A DNA stretch of 64,000 nt from CAZNNH01 sp964574335 (GTDB lineage: Bacteria; Acidobacteriota; Vicinamibacteria; Fen-336), in contig CAZNNH010000003.1 of assembly GCA_964574335.1 (NCBI GenBank), positions 37,458 to 101,457 on the forward strand. Reading direction: 5' to 3'. Within the stretch, counting starts at the first letter, position 1, and each line of letters begins with the position of its first letter. The position numbers and the translations under genes are program-made. Shown piece by piece: positions 8,983 through 17,206 of this stretch. Below the pieces are notes generated by a model. It did no database searches. It was not told where the DNA came from and saw only the letters and a list, made by a program, of their open reading frames with translations.

Positions 8983-10168
8983 GCTCGGCGAAGAGGGAGA
9001 GGTAGCGGTCTCGGCAGTCGGTGGCGTCGAACCGCGACGAGGCGACGAGGCGGCCGCTTCGTCCCATCGCTCGGCGCCGCGGGGCGTCCTCGGCCAGCCG
9101 GCCGATCGCCGCGGCCAGCTCCGAGGTCTCGCCGGGCGTGAACAGCAGCCCGGAGCCTCCGTCGTCGATCACGTCGACGATCCCCCCGGTGCGGGCTCCG
9201 ATGCAAGGGAGCCCGCACGCCGCCGCCTCCACCAGGGAGAGGCCGAGGGCCTCGAACCAGGACGGGAACACGAACACGTCGCCGGCCTGCAGGTACTCCT
9301 CGACGTTCTCCACCCGGCCGGTGAAGGTCACCCGGCCCCGCAGCGTCTCCTGCCGCGAACGATCGAGAAGCTCGTCCTCGACCGAGAGTGACTGGCCGTG
9401 TCCGGAGCCGACCAGCACCAGGTGGAGATCGGGGTGGCCCGGAAGGGCGGCCTCCAAGGCGTCCAGCAAGACGTCGAGCCCCTTCCCCCGCAGCAGCCTT
9501 CCGGTGTAGACCAGGAGAAGACCATCCACCGGGAGCCCCAGGCGCCGTCGGAGCTCAGGGCGCGTCGAGGTCTCGATCGGCTGGAACCTCCGAAGATCCA
9601 CGCCGTGGGGGATCAGGTGGATCCTCTCGGGTGGGATCCCGCAGACCCGCATCTCCTCGTGGATCCGGCGCGACATGGCGACGAAGGCATCGGCGTCCCT
9701 CATCCAGAGGTTGCGGACGCGGGTGGCCAGACGGACCGCGCTTCCCACCGCCGACCGCTCGAGCCCGGTGCCCCAGGTGTAGACCTCGCCGCTCAGCTCG
9801 CCGTTGACCTCGGGCTGGATCACCACCCGCGCCCCGTGTGCCCGGCCCATCAGCAGCCCGGGCAGGCCCAGCACCCGCGAGCCCCGGACCACCAGCACGT
9901 CGTAGCACCGCCGCAGCCGGTGCAAGGCCAGGCCGGCCCAGGGGACCATCAGGTACTTGCCGAGCCGCCCCGGACCCGCCGGAGGTACCCGCCGCACCTT
10001 CACCCCGTGAAGCGTCTCCTCGACCGGCAGGTGCCCCTCGCTGCGACGGGTGACCACCGTCGCCTCCATGCCGGCGGCGACCAGCCCCGTCGAGAGCTCG
10101 CGGATGTGGCGCTCGCCCCCGCCCAACACGGGATGGAAAGACTCGGTGAGGAAGACGATCCGGGTCAA
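8888..10168 (-). CDS. GT4-family glycosyltransferase
   Basis: A 426-residue GT-B glycosyltransferase. The N-terminal signature is TESFHPVLGGGERHIREL (acceptor domain) and the donor domain opens LLVYTGRLLRGKGLDVLL near residue 215. The E-x7-E region is SWFEALGLSLVEAAACG near 305. The last 25 or so residues (Arg/Pro/Cys/Ala-rich) lie beyond the normal family end and are encoded opposite the Cache gene, so they are probably not functional. The start is a TTG whose first bases overlap the upstream GT2 stop (TTGA), a coupled start that explains the rare initiation codon. With the GT2 gene it forms a two-gene minus-strand unit for glycan assembly. Confidence 0.85.
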   Translation of the reverse strand: MTRIVFLTESFHPVLGGGERHIRELSTGLVAAGMEATVVTRRSEGHLPVEETLHGVKVRRVPPAGPGRLGKYLMVPWAGLALHRLRRCYDVLVVRGSRVLGLPGLLMGRAHGARVVIQPEVNGELSGEVYTWGTGLERSAVGSAVRLATRVRNLWMRDADAFVAMSRRIHEEMRVCGIPPERIHLIPHGVDLRRFQPIETSTRPELRRRLGLPVDGLLLVYTGRLLRGKGLDVLLDALEAALPGHPDLHLVLVGSGHGQSLSVEDELLDRSRQETLRGRVTFTGRVENVEEYLQAGDVFVFPSWFEALGLSLVEAAACGLPCIGARTGGIVDVIDDGGSGLLFTPGETSELAAAIGRLAEDAPRRRAMGRSGRLVASSRFDATDCRDRYLSLFAELTPRRRPPSSCSAGCAARGDAAPPRAPGSPA

Positions 10169-11142
10169 GGTCGCGGGCGACCCTCAGGTCCCGGCCGCCG
10201 CAACTGCTTGATCACGTAGATGGGCTTCCCCTGGCTCTCGTGGTAGGTGCGGACCAGCAGCTCGGCGACCAGCCCGAAGTTGACCAGGATGATGCCGGTC
10301 AGCAGCAACAGCGCCCCCAGCAGGAGCAGGGGACGGCCGCCGATCGCCGTGTCCATGAACAGCCGGATGAAGGAGAGGTAGCAGAGGATGGCCAGCCCGG
10401 CCCCACCACAGCCCAGCCCCATGAACCCGAAGAGGTGGGCCGGTCGCGTCCCGTAGGCGAGCAGGAACTTGACCGTGAACAGGTCGAGGACGACTCGGAA
10501 GGTGCGGCCGAGCCCGTACTTGGTGACCCCACGGACCCGCGGGCGATGGTTGACCTCCAGCTCGGCCAGGGTCACGCCCATCCAGGACGCCACCGCCGGG
10601 ATGAAGCGGTGCATCTCCCCGTAGAGCCGGAGCCCCTTGGCCACCTCGGACCGCATCGCCTTCAGCGAGCAGCCGTGGTCGTGGACGGAGACGCCGGTGG
10701 CCCACCGGATCAGGCGGTTGGCGAACCACGAGGGGATCCGCTTCGACGGCGGGTCCATCCGCCGCCGGCGCCAGCCGCAGACCATGTCGAATCCCTCGTC
10801 CAGCTTGGCCAGCAGCCGGGGGATGTCGGCGGGGTCGTTCTGCAGGTCGCCGTCGGAGGTGACCACCACCTCCCCGCGGGCGTGGTCGAAACCCGCCGAG
10901 AAGGCCGCGGTCTGGCCGAAGTTGCGGCGCAGCCGCAGCACCCGCACCCGCGGGTCGCGGGCCTCGATCGCGAGCAGCCGCTCGAGGGTGCGGTCGCTCG
11001 AGCCGTCGTCGATCATCAGCAGCTCGTAGCTGCGGCCGGTGCGGGCCAGGCTCTCGGTCAGCTCGAGGTGGAGCTGCTCGACGTTGGCCTCCTCGTTGAA
11101 CAACGGGATGACGACGGAGACCTCGGGAGGATCACTGCTCAT
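10165..11142 (-). CDS. GT2-family glycosyltransferase, DPM1/ArnC-like
   Basis: A 325-residue polyprenyl-phosphate glycosyltransferase type protein. The GT-A core starts VSVVIPLFNEEANVEQL, with the DxD-like LMIDDGSSDRTLE near residue 45 and TSDGDLQNDPADIP near 97. HGCSLKAMR near 165 fits the acceptor region. Two C-terminal membrane helices (about 235-265 and 270-300) anchor it, as in ArnC/GtrB, which load undecaprenyl phosphate with a sugar. It would supply the lipid-linked sugar that a GT-C protein such as the one at 4681-6618 could use. The donor sugar cannot be called. Confidence 0.88.
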   Translation of the reverse strand: MSSDPPEVSVVIPLFNEEANVEQLHLELTESLARTGRSYELLMIDDGSSDRTLERLLAIEARDPRVRVLRLRRNFGQTAAFSAGFDHARGEVVVTSDGDLQNDPADIPRLLAKLDEGFDMVCGWRRRRMDPPSKRIPSWFANRLIRWATGVSVHDHGCSLKAMRSEVAKGLRLYGEMHRFIPAVASWMGVTLAELEVNHRPRVRGVTKYGLGRTFRVVLDLFTVKFLLAYGTRPAHLFGFMGLGCGGAGLAILCYLSFIRLFMDTAIGGRPLLLLGALLLLTGIILVNFGLVAELLVRTYHESQGKPIYVIKQLRRPGPEGRPRP

Positions 11143-11187
11143 GGCCCTGAAGTATACGGGGGCCTGCCGCCCGACGGTGAGCCGGGC

Positions 11188-11652
11188 TCAGACGCCGGCC
11201 ATCACCAGGTAGACCCAGTTGGCGATCAGCAGGACGACCGCCGCCACCCGGGCCGCCCGCGCGGCGGAGGGCGACAGCTCCAGGCCGAGAGCCCGCCCGC
11301 TGGGCAGAAGCGCCGCATCCACGGCGCCCCAGACCAGCACCGCCGCCGCCACCAGCGTGACCAGCGGGTTCAGGCGCAGCGCCGTCTCCAGGTGGAGCCG
11401 GACGAGCTGCCCAACGGCGCGCGTCCCGCCGCAGCTCAGGCACGGCAAGCCGGTCATCTGCTTGAACAGGCAGACCGGGAACGGCAGCCGATCGAGGTGC
11501 AGCAGCAGCACCGCGACGCCCCCCAACAGGCCGCAGCCCGCCAGAATGGCTCCCAGCGGCCGCCCGCCGCGGACGGCGGTCAGCCGGACCCGGCCCGGGC
11601 GCGGACGAGTCTCGCAGCCAGTGGGCGGCGACGCGACCTCGGTGGCACTCAC
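11188..11652 (-). CDS. DUF2752 membrane protein
   Basis: A 154-residue membrane protein with the DUF2752 core: a hydrophobic helix, then CLFKQMTGLPCLSCGGTR near residue 70, then a short amphipathic stretch (LHLETALRLNPL) and two more helices. The Cys-x10-Cys-x2-Cys-Gly-Gly-Thr pattern is the mark of the family, whose function is unknown. The GTG start overlaps the stop of the YIP1-like gene (GTGA), so the two membrane proteins are coupled, as is common for this family. The first 25 residues are Arg/Pro-rich and cytoplasmic. Confidence 0.85.
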   Translation of the reverse strand: MSATEVASPPTGCETRPRPGRVRLTAVRGGRPLGAILAGCGLLGGVAVLLLHLDRLPFPVCLFKQMTGLPCLSCGGTRAVGQLVRLHLETALRLNPLVTLVAAAVLVWGAVDAALLPSGRALGLELSPSAARAARVAAVVLLIANWVYLVMAGV

Positions 11653-12428
11653 CTCAGCCCGGCCTGCAGCCCGGCCAGCCCGGCGACCCCGATGAAGCCC
11701 ACCACCAGAGCCCCCACGCAGCAGCAGACGGCCAGGAACGTCAGCAGCAGGGCGCCGTAGGCGCGGCCCTCGGGGATTTCGTGGGTGGTCGACAGACCGA
11801 TCACGTACAGGGTCACCAGGTAAGGCAACGACAGCAGGCCGCCGCAGATCGGCAAGAGCTGGAAGACCGCCACCGCCTGCGCGTAGCAGAAGACCTTGAG
11901 CGTCATCTCGAAGCCACGGCTGCGGCCCACCAGCAGGAGGCCCAGGTGCGACAACGCGGCCGAGAAGAAGATCCCCATCAGCACCAGGACCGGTCCCAGC
12001 ACCACCTGCAGCGCGAAGCCGAGCCATCCCTCGACGAACTGAGGGAGCTCTCCGAAACGGGAACGGGTATGGAACCCGCCCAGGCCCCCGCCCACGAGGT
12101 GGATCACCTGGCCGTAGACGGCCGAGGCCAGCAGGCCCAGGTAGCCCAGGACCGTCCCGTAGACGAGCTCGCCTCCCACGCCGCCTCCCTCGCCGCCTCC
12201 CGCCTTGACCGCGGCGAAGAACCTCGACGGCGAGAGCAGCACCGCCACGGTGGTGTCCCAGGCCGCCGCCACCAGGCCGATCTGGTCACGTCGGTCCCAG
12301 GGAGTCGCCTCCGATGGCGTCGCGTCTTCGGGGAGCGCCGCAGGCTCGTCGGGGACCGCCCCTTCGGGACGGACCGTCCCTTCCGGTGGCGTCGTGGGTG
12401 GCGGCGGCGGCGGCGGGGTGGTCGTCAT
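11649..12428 (-). CDS. YIP1-family membrane protein
   Basis: A 259-residue protein with an unusual lead of about 50 residues (poly-Pro, Glu, Ala), then a YIP1-like core. The core starts WDTTVAVLLSPSRFFAAVK near residue 57, the family's entry motif, and is followed by five hydrophobic helices. Bacterial YIP1 proteins have no settled function. It lies upstream of and coupled to DUF2752. The Pro-rich head is low complexity (seven prolines in a row early on) and may vary between strains. Confidence 0.8.
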   Translation of the reverse strand: MTTTPPPPPPPTTPPEGTVRPEGAVPDEPAALPEDATPSEATPWDRRDQIGLVAAAWDTTVAVLLSPSRFFAAVKAGGGEGGGVGGELVYGTVLGYLGLLASAVYGQVIHLVGGGLGGFHTRSRFGELPQFVEGWLGFALQVVLGPVLVLMGIFFSAALSHLGLLLVGRSRGFEMTLKVFCYAQAVAVFQLLPICGGLLSLPYLVTLYVIGLSTTHEIPEGRAYGALLLTFLAVCCCVGALVVGFIGVAGLAGLQAGLR

Positions 12429-12571
12429 CGATCGCCTGCTCGAGGAACGGGGATGGGCAACGTGCTCGAAGTCTATGAGGCCCCTGGCGGCCCGTCAAGG
12501 ACTCGGCCAGGAGGGCCGCAGGAGCCCCGCTTGGCCAACGCCCCCACCCTGATGGTAGTCTTCTGTCCCCA

Positions 12572-12862
12572 ATGAGCCGAGTCACGATCGAGACGGTGGA
12601 TCACGTGGCCAGCCTGGCCCGCCTGTCGCTCACCGACGACGAACGCGAGACGTTTGCCCGCCAGCTCGACGGCATCCTCGCCTACGCGGAGTCGATCCAG
12701 TCGCTCGACCTCGAGGGCGTCGAGCCGATGAGCCACGCCGGTCACGGCCAGAGGCTTCGGGAGGGCCCGGCCGCCGCCGGCCTCCCTCGCGAGCGCGTCC
12801 TCGCCGCGGCCCCCGACGCCGCCGACGGCCTGTTCCGCGTCCCTCGGATCATCGGCGAATGA
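12572..12862 (+). CDS. gatC: Asp-tRNA(Asn)/Glu-tRNA(Gln) amidotransferase subunit C
   Basis: A 96-residue protein matching GatC throughout: VDHVASLARLSLTDDE, then FARQLDGILAYAESIQSLD, then VEPMSHA, then the tail FRVPRIIGE. GatC stabilises the GatCAB enzyme that converts mischarged Glu-tRNA(Gln) or Asp-tRNA(Asn). The ATG has no Shine-Dalgarno sequence. A TGG-TAGTCT extended -10-like element at 12553-12561 would place the transcript start only a few bases upstream, so a leaderless mRNA is possible. gatA follows with a 4-bp overlap; gatB is not in the window. Confidence 0.95.
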   Translation: MSRVTIETVDHVASLARLSLTDDERETFARQLDGILAYAESIQSLDLEGVEPMSHAGHGQRLREGPAAAGLPRERVLAAAPDAADGLFRVPRIIGE

Positions 12863-14352
12863 GCGAGCTGTTCGATCTGGACGCCGGCTCCCTGGTCCGG
12901 GCCGTCGCCCGCCGGGAGGTCTCGGCCGAGGAGGTGGTGCGGGCGCACCTGGCCCAGGCCGAGCGGGTGGACCCGACGCTGCGGTGCTTCCTGAGGCTGC
13001 TGCCCGAGCGGGCCCTGGCCGCCGCCCGGGCCCAGGACGAGGCGCTCGCCCAGGGCCAGCCGCCGCGGCCGCTCTCGGGGCTCCCCATCGGCGTCAAGGA
13101 CGTCCTCGACATCGAGGACGTCCCCACCACCTGCGGCTCGCGGATCCTCGAGCACTACCGCCCGCCCTTCACCGCCACCGCCGTCACCCGCCTCGAGGAG
13201 CAAGGCGCGATCGTGATCGGCAAGCTCAACATGGACGAGTTCGCCATGGGCTCGTCGACCGAGAACAGCGCCTTCTTCCCGACCCTCAACCCCTGGGACC
13301 ACTCTCGGGTCCCGGGAGGATCGTCCGGGGGCGCCGCGGCGGCGGTCGCCGCGCACCTGCTACCGGTGGCGCTGGGCTCGGACACCGGCGGGTCGATCCG
13401 CCAGCCGGCCGCCCTGTGCGGCGTCTCGGGCCTGAAACCCTCCTACGGCCGGGTCAGCCGCTTCGGCCTGGTGGCGTTCGCCTCCTCTCTCGACCAGGTG
13501 GGTCCACTGGCCCGGAGCGTGGCCGACCTGGCCCTCGTCTGCGAGAGCCTCTTCGGCCACGATCCGCGCGACGCCACCAGCGCGGAGCTGGAGGTGCCCG
13601 GCTTCCACGGGGCGCTCGTGGGCGAAGCTGCCGGGCTACGGATCGGCGTCCCCTGGTCGTTCCTCGAGTCGGGGGTCGACGAGGCGGTCCTCCTCCGCTT
13701 CCGCGAGGGGCTCCAGGCGCTCCAGAAGGCGGGGGCCGAGCTTCTGGACGTCGAGCTCCCCAACCTCCGCCACGCCATCGCCGCCTACTACATCGTGGCG
13801 ACCGCGGAGGCGTCCAGCAACCTGGCCCGGTACGACGGCGTGCGGTATGGGGTCAGAGCCGACGACGTCACCGACCTGCGCAGCCTGTACGGGCGGACCC
13901 GGGATCGGGGCCTCGGCGCCGAGGTCAAGCGTCGCATCATCCTGGGCACCTTCGTGCTCTCTTCCGGCTACTACGACGCCTACTACCTCAAGGCCCAGAA
14001 GGTGCGCACCCTGATCCGGCGGGACCTGGAGACCGCCTTCGAGCGCTGCGAGGTGATCGCCACCCCCACCACGCCGACGCCGGCCTTCCGCCTGGGCGAG
14101 AAGACCGCCGATCCGCTGCAGATGTACCTGGCCGACATCTTCACCGTGCCGGCCAGCCTGGCGGGTCTTCCGGGGCTTTCGATCCCCTGCGGGCTGGTGG
14201 AAGGGCTGCCGGTCGGCCTCCAGCTCATGGGCCGTCGGTTCGACGAGGCCACGCTGCTGCGGGCCGGACACGCCTTCCAGCGGGCCACCACCCACCACAC
14301 CCTGGCCCCTCCCCGGCTCGACGAGGCTGGCGAGCGACCGGCAGCCGGCTAG
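12859..14352 (+). CDS. gatA: Asp-tRNA(Asn)/Glu-tRNA(Gln) amidotransferase subunit A
   Basis: A 497-residue amidase-signature enzyme that releases ammonia from glutamine for GatCAB. The catalytic Lys is in LPIGVKDVLDI (about residue 79). The cis-Ser loop is RVPGGSSGGAAAAVAA (about 155), and the nucleophile Ser is in LGSDTGGSIRQPA (about 177). The GatA-type motif SSLDQVGPLARSV follows. Length and motif order are normal for GatA. Its ATG overlaps the gatC stop (ATGA). The stop shares a CTAG palindrome with the stop of the opposing DUF2062 gene, so the two genes end on each other. Confidence 0.96.
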   Translation: MSELFDLDAGSLVRAVARREVSAEEVVRAHLAQAERVDPTLRCFLRLLPERALAAARAQDEALAQGQPPRPLSGLPIGVKDVLDIEDVPTTCGSRILEHYRPPFTATAVTRLEEQGAIVIGKLNMDEFAMGSSTENSAFFPTLNPWDHSRVPGGSSGGAAAAVAAHLLPVALGSDTGGSIRQPAALCGVSGLKPSYGRVSRFGLVAFASSLDQVGPLARSVADLALVCESLFGHDPRDATSAELEVPGFHGALVGEAAGLRIGVPWSFLESGVDEAVLLRFREGLQALQKAGAELLDVELPNLRHAIAAYYIVATAEASSNLARYDGVRYGVRADDVTDLRSLYGRTRDRGLGAEVKRRIILGTFVLSSGYYDAYYLKAQKVRTLIRRDLETAFERCEVIATPTTPTPAFRLGEKTADPLQMYLADIFTVPASLAGLPGLSIPCGLVEGLPVGLQLMGRRFDEATLLRAGHAFQRATTHHTLAPPRLDEAGERPAAG

Positions 14353-14816
14353 GTGGTCCCCGTCGGCTCCTGGCCAGCGCCAGGGCGCGGGGGTGCCGAG
14401 GGCGCTCGCGAAGACGACAAGAAGCGAAGCGCCAGGACGTAGCTGACCGACCCTGCCGCCACCCCGAGCACCAGGTTGCCGACCACGAACGGCCAGAGGT
14501 ACGGCATCAGGCCGGTCAGGCTCCACTCGATCTGCTCGAGCTCGTGCGCCGAGACGCCGAGCAGGGCGCACCCCACCCCGGTCCCGGCCAGGTAGAGGGG
14601 GCCCATCGTCCAGGGGTTGTTGATGTAGGCGCCGATGAGGATGGCGACCCGGTTCAGGCGGAAGACGAAGGCGATGGCCAGCGCCAGCAGCGTGTGCAGA
14701 CCCAGGATCGGGGAGAAGGCGATGAGCACGCCGATGGCGAAGGCGAGCGCGGTCCTCTGGGGCGGCTCGTCGATGTGCAGGAGCAACTGAGCCGCGCGGC
14801 GGAACCGGCTGCTCAT
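14349..14816 (-). CDS. DUF2062 membrane protein
   Basis: A 155-residue protein with the DUF2062 core: ALAFAIGVLIAFSPILGLHT (about 23-42), then LNRVAILIGAYINNPWT (about 53-70) with the conserved N-P, then GPLYLAGTGVG and a last helix near 115-135. The family is a small inner-membrane protein of unknown function. The ATG overlaps the thiL stop (ATGA), so it is co-translated with thiamine monophosphate kinase. The C-terminal 20 residues are a low-complexity Pro/Ser tail. Confidence 0.88.
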   Translation of the reverse strand: MSSRFRRAAQLLLHIDEPPQRTALAFAIGVLIAFSPILGLHTLLALAIAFVFRLNRVAILIGAYINNPWTMGPLYLAGTGVGCALLGVSAHELEQIEWSLTGLMPYLWPFVVGNLVLGVAAGSVSYVLALRFLSSSRAPSAPPRPGAGQEPTGTT

Positions 14817-15901
14817 CCGACCGTCGGCCGAGTCGGCGGGCCCGGCTTGCGGCTCCCGAAGGCGTCGTGCCCGGCCGGGGCCAACGGAGACAGCCGCTCA
14901 CCCCGCCGGAGCGACACCGAGGGTGCGCCGCTCGTGAACTCCCCGATGCTGTGAAGGGGCACGTCCCAGACCACCGCCAGGTCGCGCACCGCGCCCAGGC
15001 GATCGGGGGCCACCGCCAGCAGGAGCTGGTAGTCCTCGCCGCCGTGCAGGGCCAGGCCCAGGCTGTCCCCGCCGCGGGCGCGCTCCAGGGCCGCCGCCTT
15101 GGGGTCCACCGGCACCGCCTCGAGGTCCACCACGCACGGGAGCCCGCTCTCCTGGCACAGCTCGGGGAGGTCGCTCGAGAGGCCGTCCGAGACGTCCATC
15201 GCCGCGTGCACCAGACCCTCCTGCTCGGAGATCGCGCGGGCGAACGCCAGCGGCGGGGCAGGGTCGAGAAACGCACGCAGGCAGTCGAGGACTGCAGGCT
15301 TGGAGGAATCGGTCCACACCCCGGTGGCCTCGACCTCGCCGTCCTCGTTGAGCCGCGCCCCCTGCCGGACCAGGTCGAGCCCGGCCGCCGCCGCTCCCAG
15401 GCTTCCGGTCACCACCAGCAGGTCGCCGGGCGCGGCGCCTCCCCTCGTGATCAGGCGGTCGCCGGCGCCCAGCAACGTCACGTCGATGACCACCGGACCG
15501 GAGCTTCTGGCGACGTTTCCGCCCACCAGGCTGACGCCGGTCTCGGCAGCGCGCTCCAGCAGGCCGTCGTAGAGGCCGGCCACGAAGGACAGGCGCAGGT
15601 CGGGCGGCAGGTGGAGCGAGACCGTGGCGTAACGCGGCACGCCGCCCATCGCGGCGATGTCCGAGAGGTTCACCGTAAGGGCCTTGCGACCCAGAAGACG
15701 CCCGGGAGACCAGTCGCGCTCGAAGTGCTCTCCCTCGACCAGGCTGTCGGTGGTCAGGAGGGTCACCGGGCCGGTCTCGACCGCCGCCGCGTCGTCCCCG
15801 GGTCCCACGGTGACGCCCACTCCCCCCGGTACCCGCGAGCGCAGGTAGCGCACCAGCGCTCGCTCGCCGAGCTCGCCGACCTTGAGGTCCAGATCGATCA
15901 C
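14813..15901 (-). CDS. thiL: thiamine-monophosphate kinase
   Basis: A 362-residue PurM/AIRS-type kinase that phosphorylates thiamine monophosphate to thiamine pyrophosphate in the cytosol. Visible motifs are VGPGDDAAAVE near residue 33, TTDSLVEGEHF near 50, LTVNLSDIAAMGG near 76, LVGGNVARS near 123, and AAMDVSDGLSSDL near 240, the order seen in ThiL. The C-terminal HGGEDYQLL is also conserved. The last 30 residues are beyond the usual end and Pro-rich. The start is GTG with AAGGGGGG 7 bases upstream. It lies 77 bases downstream of the 6S RNA gene on the same strand. No TPP riboswitch is visible upstream. Confidence 0.94.
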   Translation of the reverse strand: MIDLDLKVGELGERALVRYLRSRVPGGVGVTVGPGDDAAAVETGPVTLLTTDSLVEGEHFERDWSPGRLLGRKALTVNLSDIAAMGGVPRYATVSLHLPPDLRLSFVAGLYDGLLERAAETGVSLVGGNVARSSGPVVIDVTLLGAGDRLITRGGAAPGDLLVVTGSLGAAAAGLDLVRQGARLNEDGEVEATGVWTDSSKPAVLDCLRAFLDPAPPLAFARAISEQEGLVHAAMDVSDGLSSDLPELCQESGLPCVVDLEAVPVDPKAAALERARGGDSLGLALHGGEDYQLLLAVAPDRLGAVRDLAVVWDVPLHSIGEFTSGAPSVSLRRGERLSPLAPAGHDAFGSRKPGPPTRPTVG

Positions 15902-15977
15902 CAGGGCACCCCCCTTGTCGGGAGCTGTCGGCTCGGGGCTGTGGGGCGGAGACGCTGGCAGAAGACCCAGCGACGAC

Positions 15978-16162
15978 GAGGTCCCCCGCCCCTGCCGTGT
16001 GGGTGGGTGACCTGAACCAGGTCACCAGGTGGGGGCCCTACGTCCCGCTTCAGGCTTCCTCGACGCGGAGGCGTGCACACCGCGGAGCGACAGCGGGCTC
16101 CCTAGACAAGCTACGTTGGTTCACGGTTCCCTTACCATCACGAACAGCGCAGGGGACCTCTT
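15978..16162 (-). ncRNA. ssrS: 6S RNA
   Basis: The minus strand shows the layout of bacterial 6S RNA: a closing stem GAGGTCCCC (16152-16160) with GGGGACCTC (15978-15986), then TGTTCGTGATGG, AGGGAACC, a central bulge, CGCTCCGCGG, GAGGAAGCCTGAAGC, and the apical hairpin GGTGACCTGGTTCAGGTCACC near 16006-16026. The blocks TGTTCG, GCGCTCCGCGGT, AGAAGCCTTAAA and CACCTTGAACCAAGG of E. coli 6S RNA appear in the same order. The length, about 185 bases, is the same as in E. coli. 6S RNA mimics an open promoter and binds housekeeping RNA polymerase in stationary phase. This stretch between dnaJ-like and thiL is otherwise a 300-base gap without a protein. Confidence 0.9.
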
Positions 16163-16170
16163 CGGGAGCC

Positions 16171-16200
16171 ATCATAGGCACAAGCCCGATGGCTTGGCAA
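16171..16200 (-). promoter_or_regulatory. promoter of the 6S RNA gene
   Basis: On the minus strand TTGCCA (16200-16195) and TATGAT (16176-16171) are 18 bases apart. Transcription would start about 7 bases later, near 16163, at the base of the predicted terminal stem of the 6S RNA. The promoter sits directly behind the stop of the dnaJ-like gene. Confidence 0.75.
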
Positions 16201-16216
16201 GAGAGAGCACGGGGGC

Positions 16217-17155
16217 TCAGTGCCCGAGCCGACGCAGCTCCTCGAACAGCTCGCGCTCGCGCGCGCCGATCTGGGTCTTCAGCTCCACCTTCAGCACGGC
16301 CAGGAGGTCACCCCGCTGGCTGCGGCTTTCCAGGCTGGGGAGTCCCAGCCCGCGGAGCCTGAAGGTGCGCCCGCTGGGACTGCCGGCTGGGATCTTGATG
16401 CCGCGGGGCCCGTCCAGGGTGACCACATCCACCTCGCCCCCCAGCACGGCGGTGGTCAGCGGGACGGCCAGCGTCGTCTGCAGGTCGTCGCCCTGCCGCT
16501 CGAAACGCGGGTCGGGGCGGATGTGGACGCGCAGGAAGAGGTCGCCGCCGGATCCTCCGCCGGAGCCCGGGCCCCCTTCGCCCGCGGCCCGCACCCGGGA
16601 TCCCTCCCGTACCCCCGGCGGGATCTTGACCGTCAGCTTCCGTGAGCCGCTTTGGCCCGAGACCGAAAGCTCCCGGGTGGTCCCGTTCAGGACATCCTCG
16701 AGGCTCAGCTCGACGTCGGTCTCGAGGTCCTGGCCGCGCTGCCCTCCGCCCCGCCCTCCGCCGCGTCCGCCGAAGCCGCCCGGGAAGACCTCCTCGCCGC
16801 CGAAGCCGGCGCCGGAGAAGAAGGTCCGGAAGAAGTCGGAGAAGCCGCCCAGGCCCTCGACCCCGCCCACGCTGAAGTGCACGCCGCCGCCGCCGCCCGG
16901 CCACGGTGGGGCCTGCCGTCCCGAGTAGGCGGACCAGTTCTGGCCCAGCACGTCGTAGCGGCGTCGCTTCTCCGGGTCCGAGAGCACCGCGTTCGCCTCG
17001 TTGATCTCCTTGAAGCGTGCCTCAGCCTTGGGGTTGCCCGGGTTCACGTCCGGGTGGTGCTTGCGCGCCAGCCGCCGGTAGGCGGCCTTGATCTCCTTCT
17101 CGGGGGCGTTCTTGGGCACCCCGAGGATCTTGTAGTAGTCCTTGTACTCCACCAC
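16217..17155 (-). CDS. CbpA/DnaJ-type co-chaperone
   Basis: A 312-residue J-domain protein that stimulates DnaK. The J domain is at 1-70 (DYYKILGVPKNAPEKEIK, then the catalytic HPD in ARKHHPDVNPG near residue 35, then DPEKRRRYDVLG). A Gly/Phe-rich linker (about 85-145) includes GGFSDFFRTFF. Two beta-sandwich substrate domains follow (about 150-300; VKIPPGVREGSRVR and LTTAVLGGEVDVVTL). The Cys zinc-finger domain of true DnaJ is absent, so it is CbpA/DnaJ2-like. Start is the first of two adjacent GTG codons; the ribosome-binding site is weak. The 6S RNA promoter begins 17 bases beyond its stop. A GrpE-like domain is encoded 21 kb away (36668-39237). Confidence 0.92.
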   Translation of the reverse strand: MVEYKDYYKILGVPKNAPEKEIKAAYRRLARKHHPDVNPGNPKAEARFKEINEANAVLSDPEKRRRYDVLGQNWSAYSGRQAPPWPGGGGGVHFSVGGVEGLGGFSDFFRTFFSGAGFGGEEVFPGGFGGRGGGRGGGQRGQDLETDVELSLEDVLNGTTRELSVSGQSGSRKLTVKIPPGVREGSRVRAAGEGGPGSGGGSGGDLFLRVHIRPDPRFERQGDDLQTTLAVPLTTAVLGGEVDVVTLDGPRGIKIPAGSPSGRTFRLRGLGLPSLESRSQRGDLLAVLKVELKTQIGARERELFEELRRLGH

Positions 17156-17206
17156 GGTTCCGTGCCTCGTCTCATCATCGAGTCTAGCTCAGGACGCGGA
17201 CGACGA

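Noticed and set aside
15902..15977. TPP riboswitch before thiL, or SAM riboswitch before the metX-like gene
   Set aside because: I looked for the conserved riboswitch cores and saw none; the thiL leader is taken up by the 6S RNA tail and the metX-like leader is too short.
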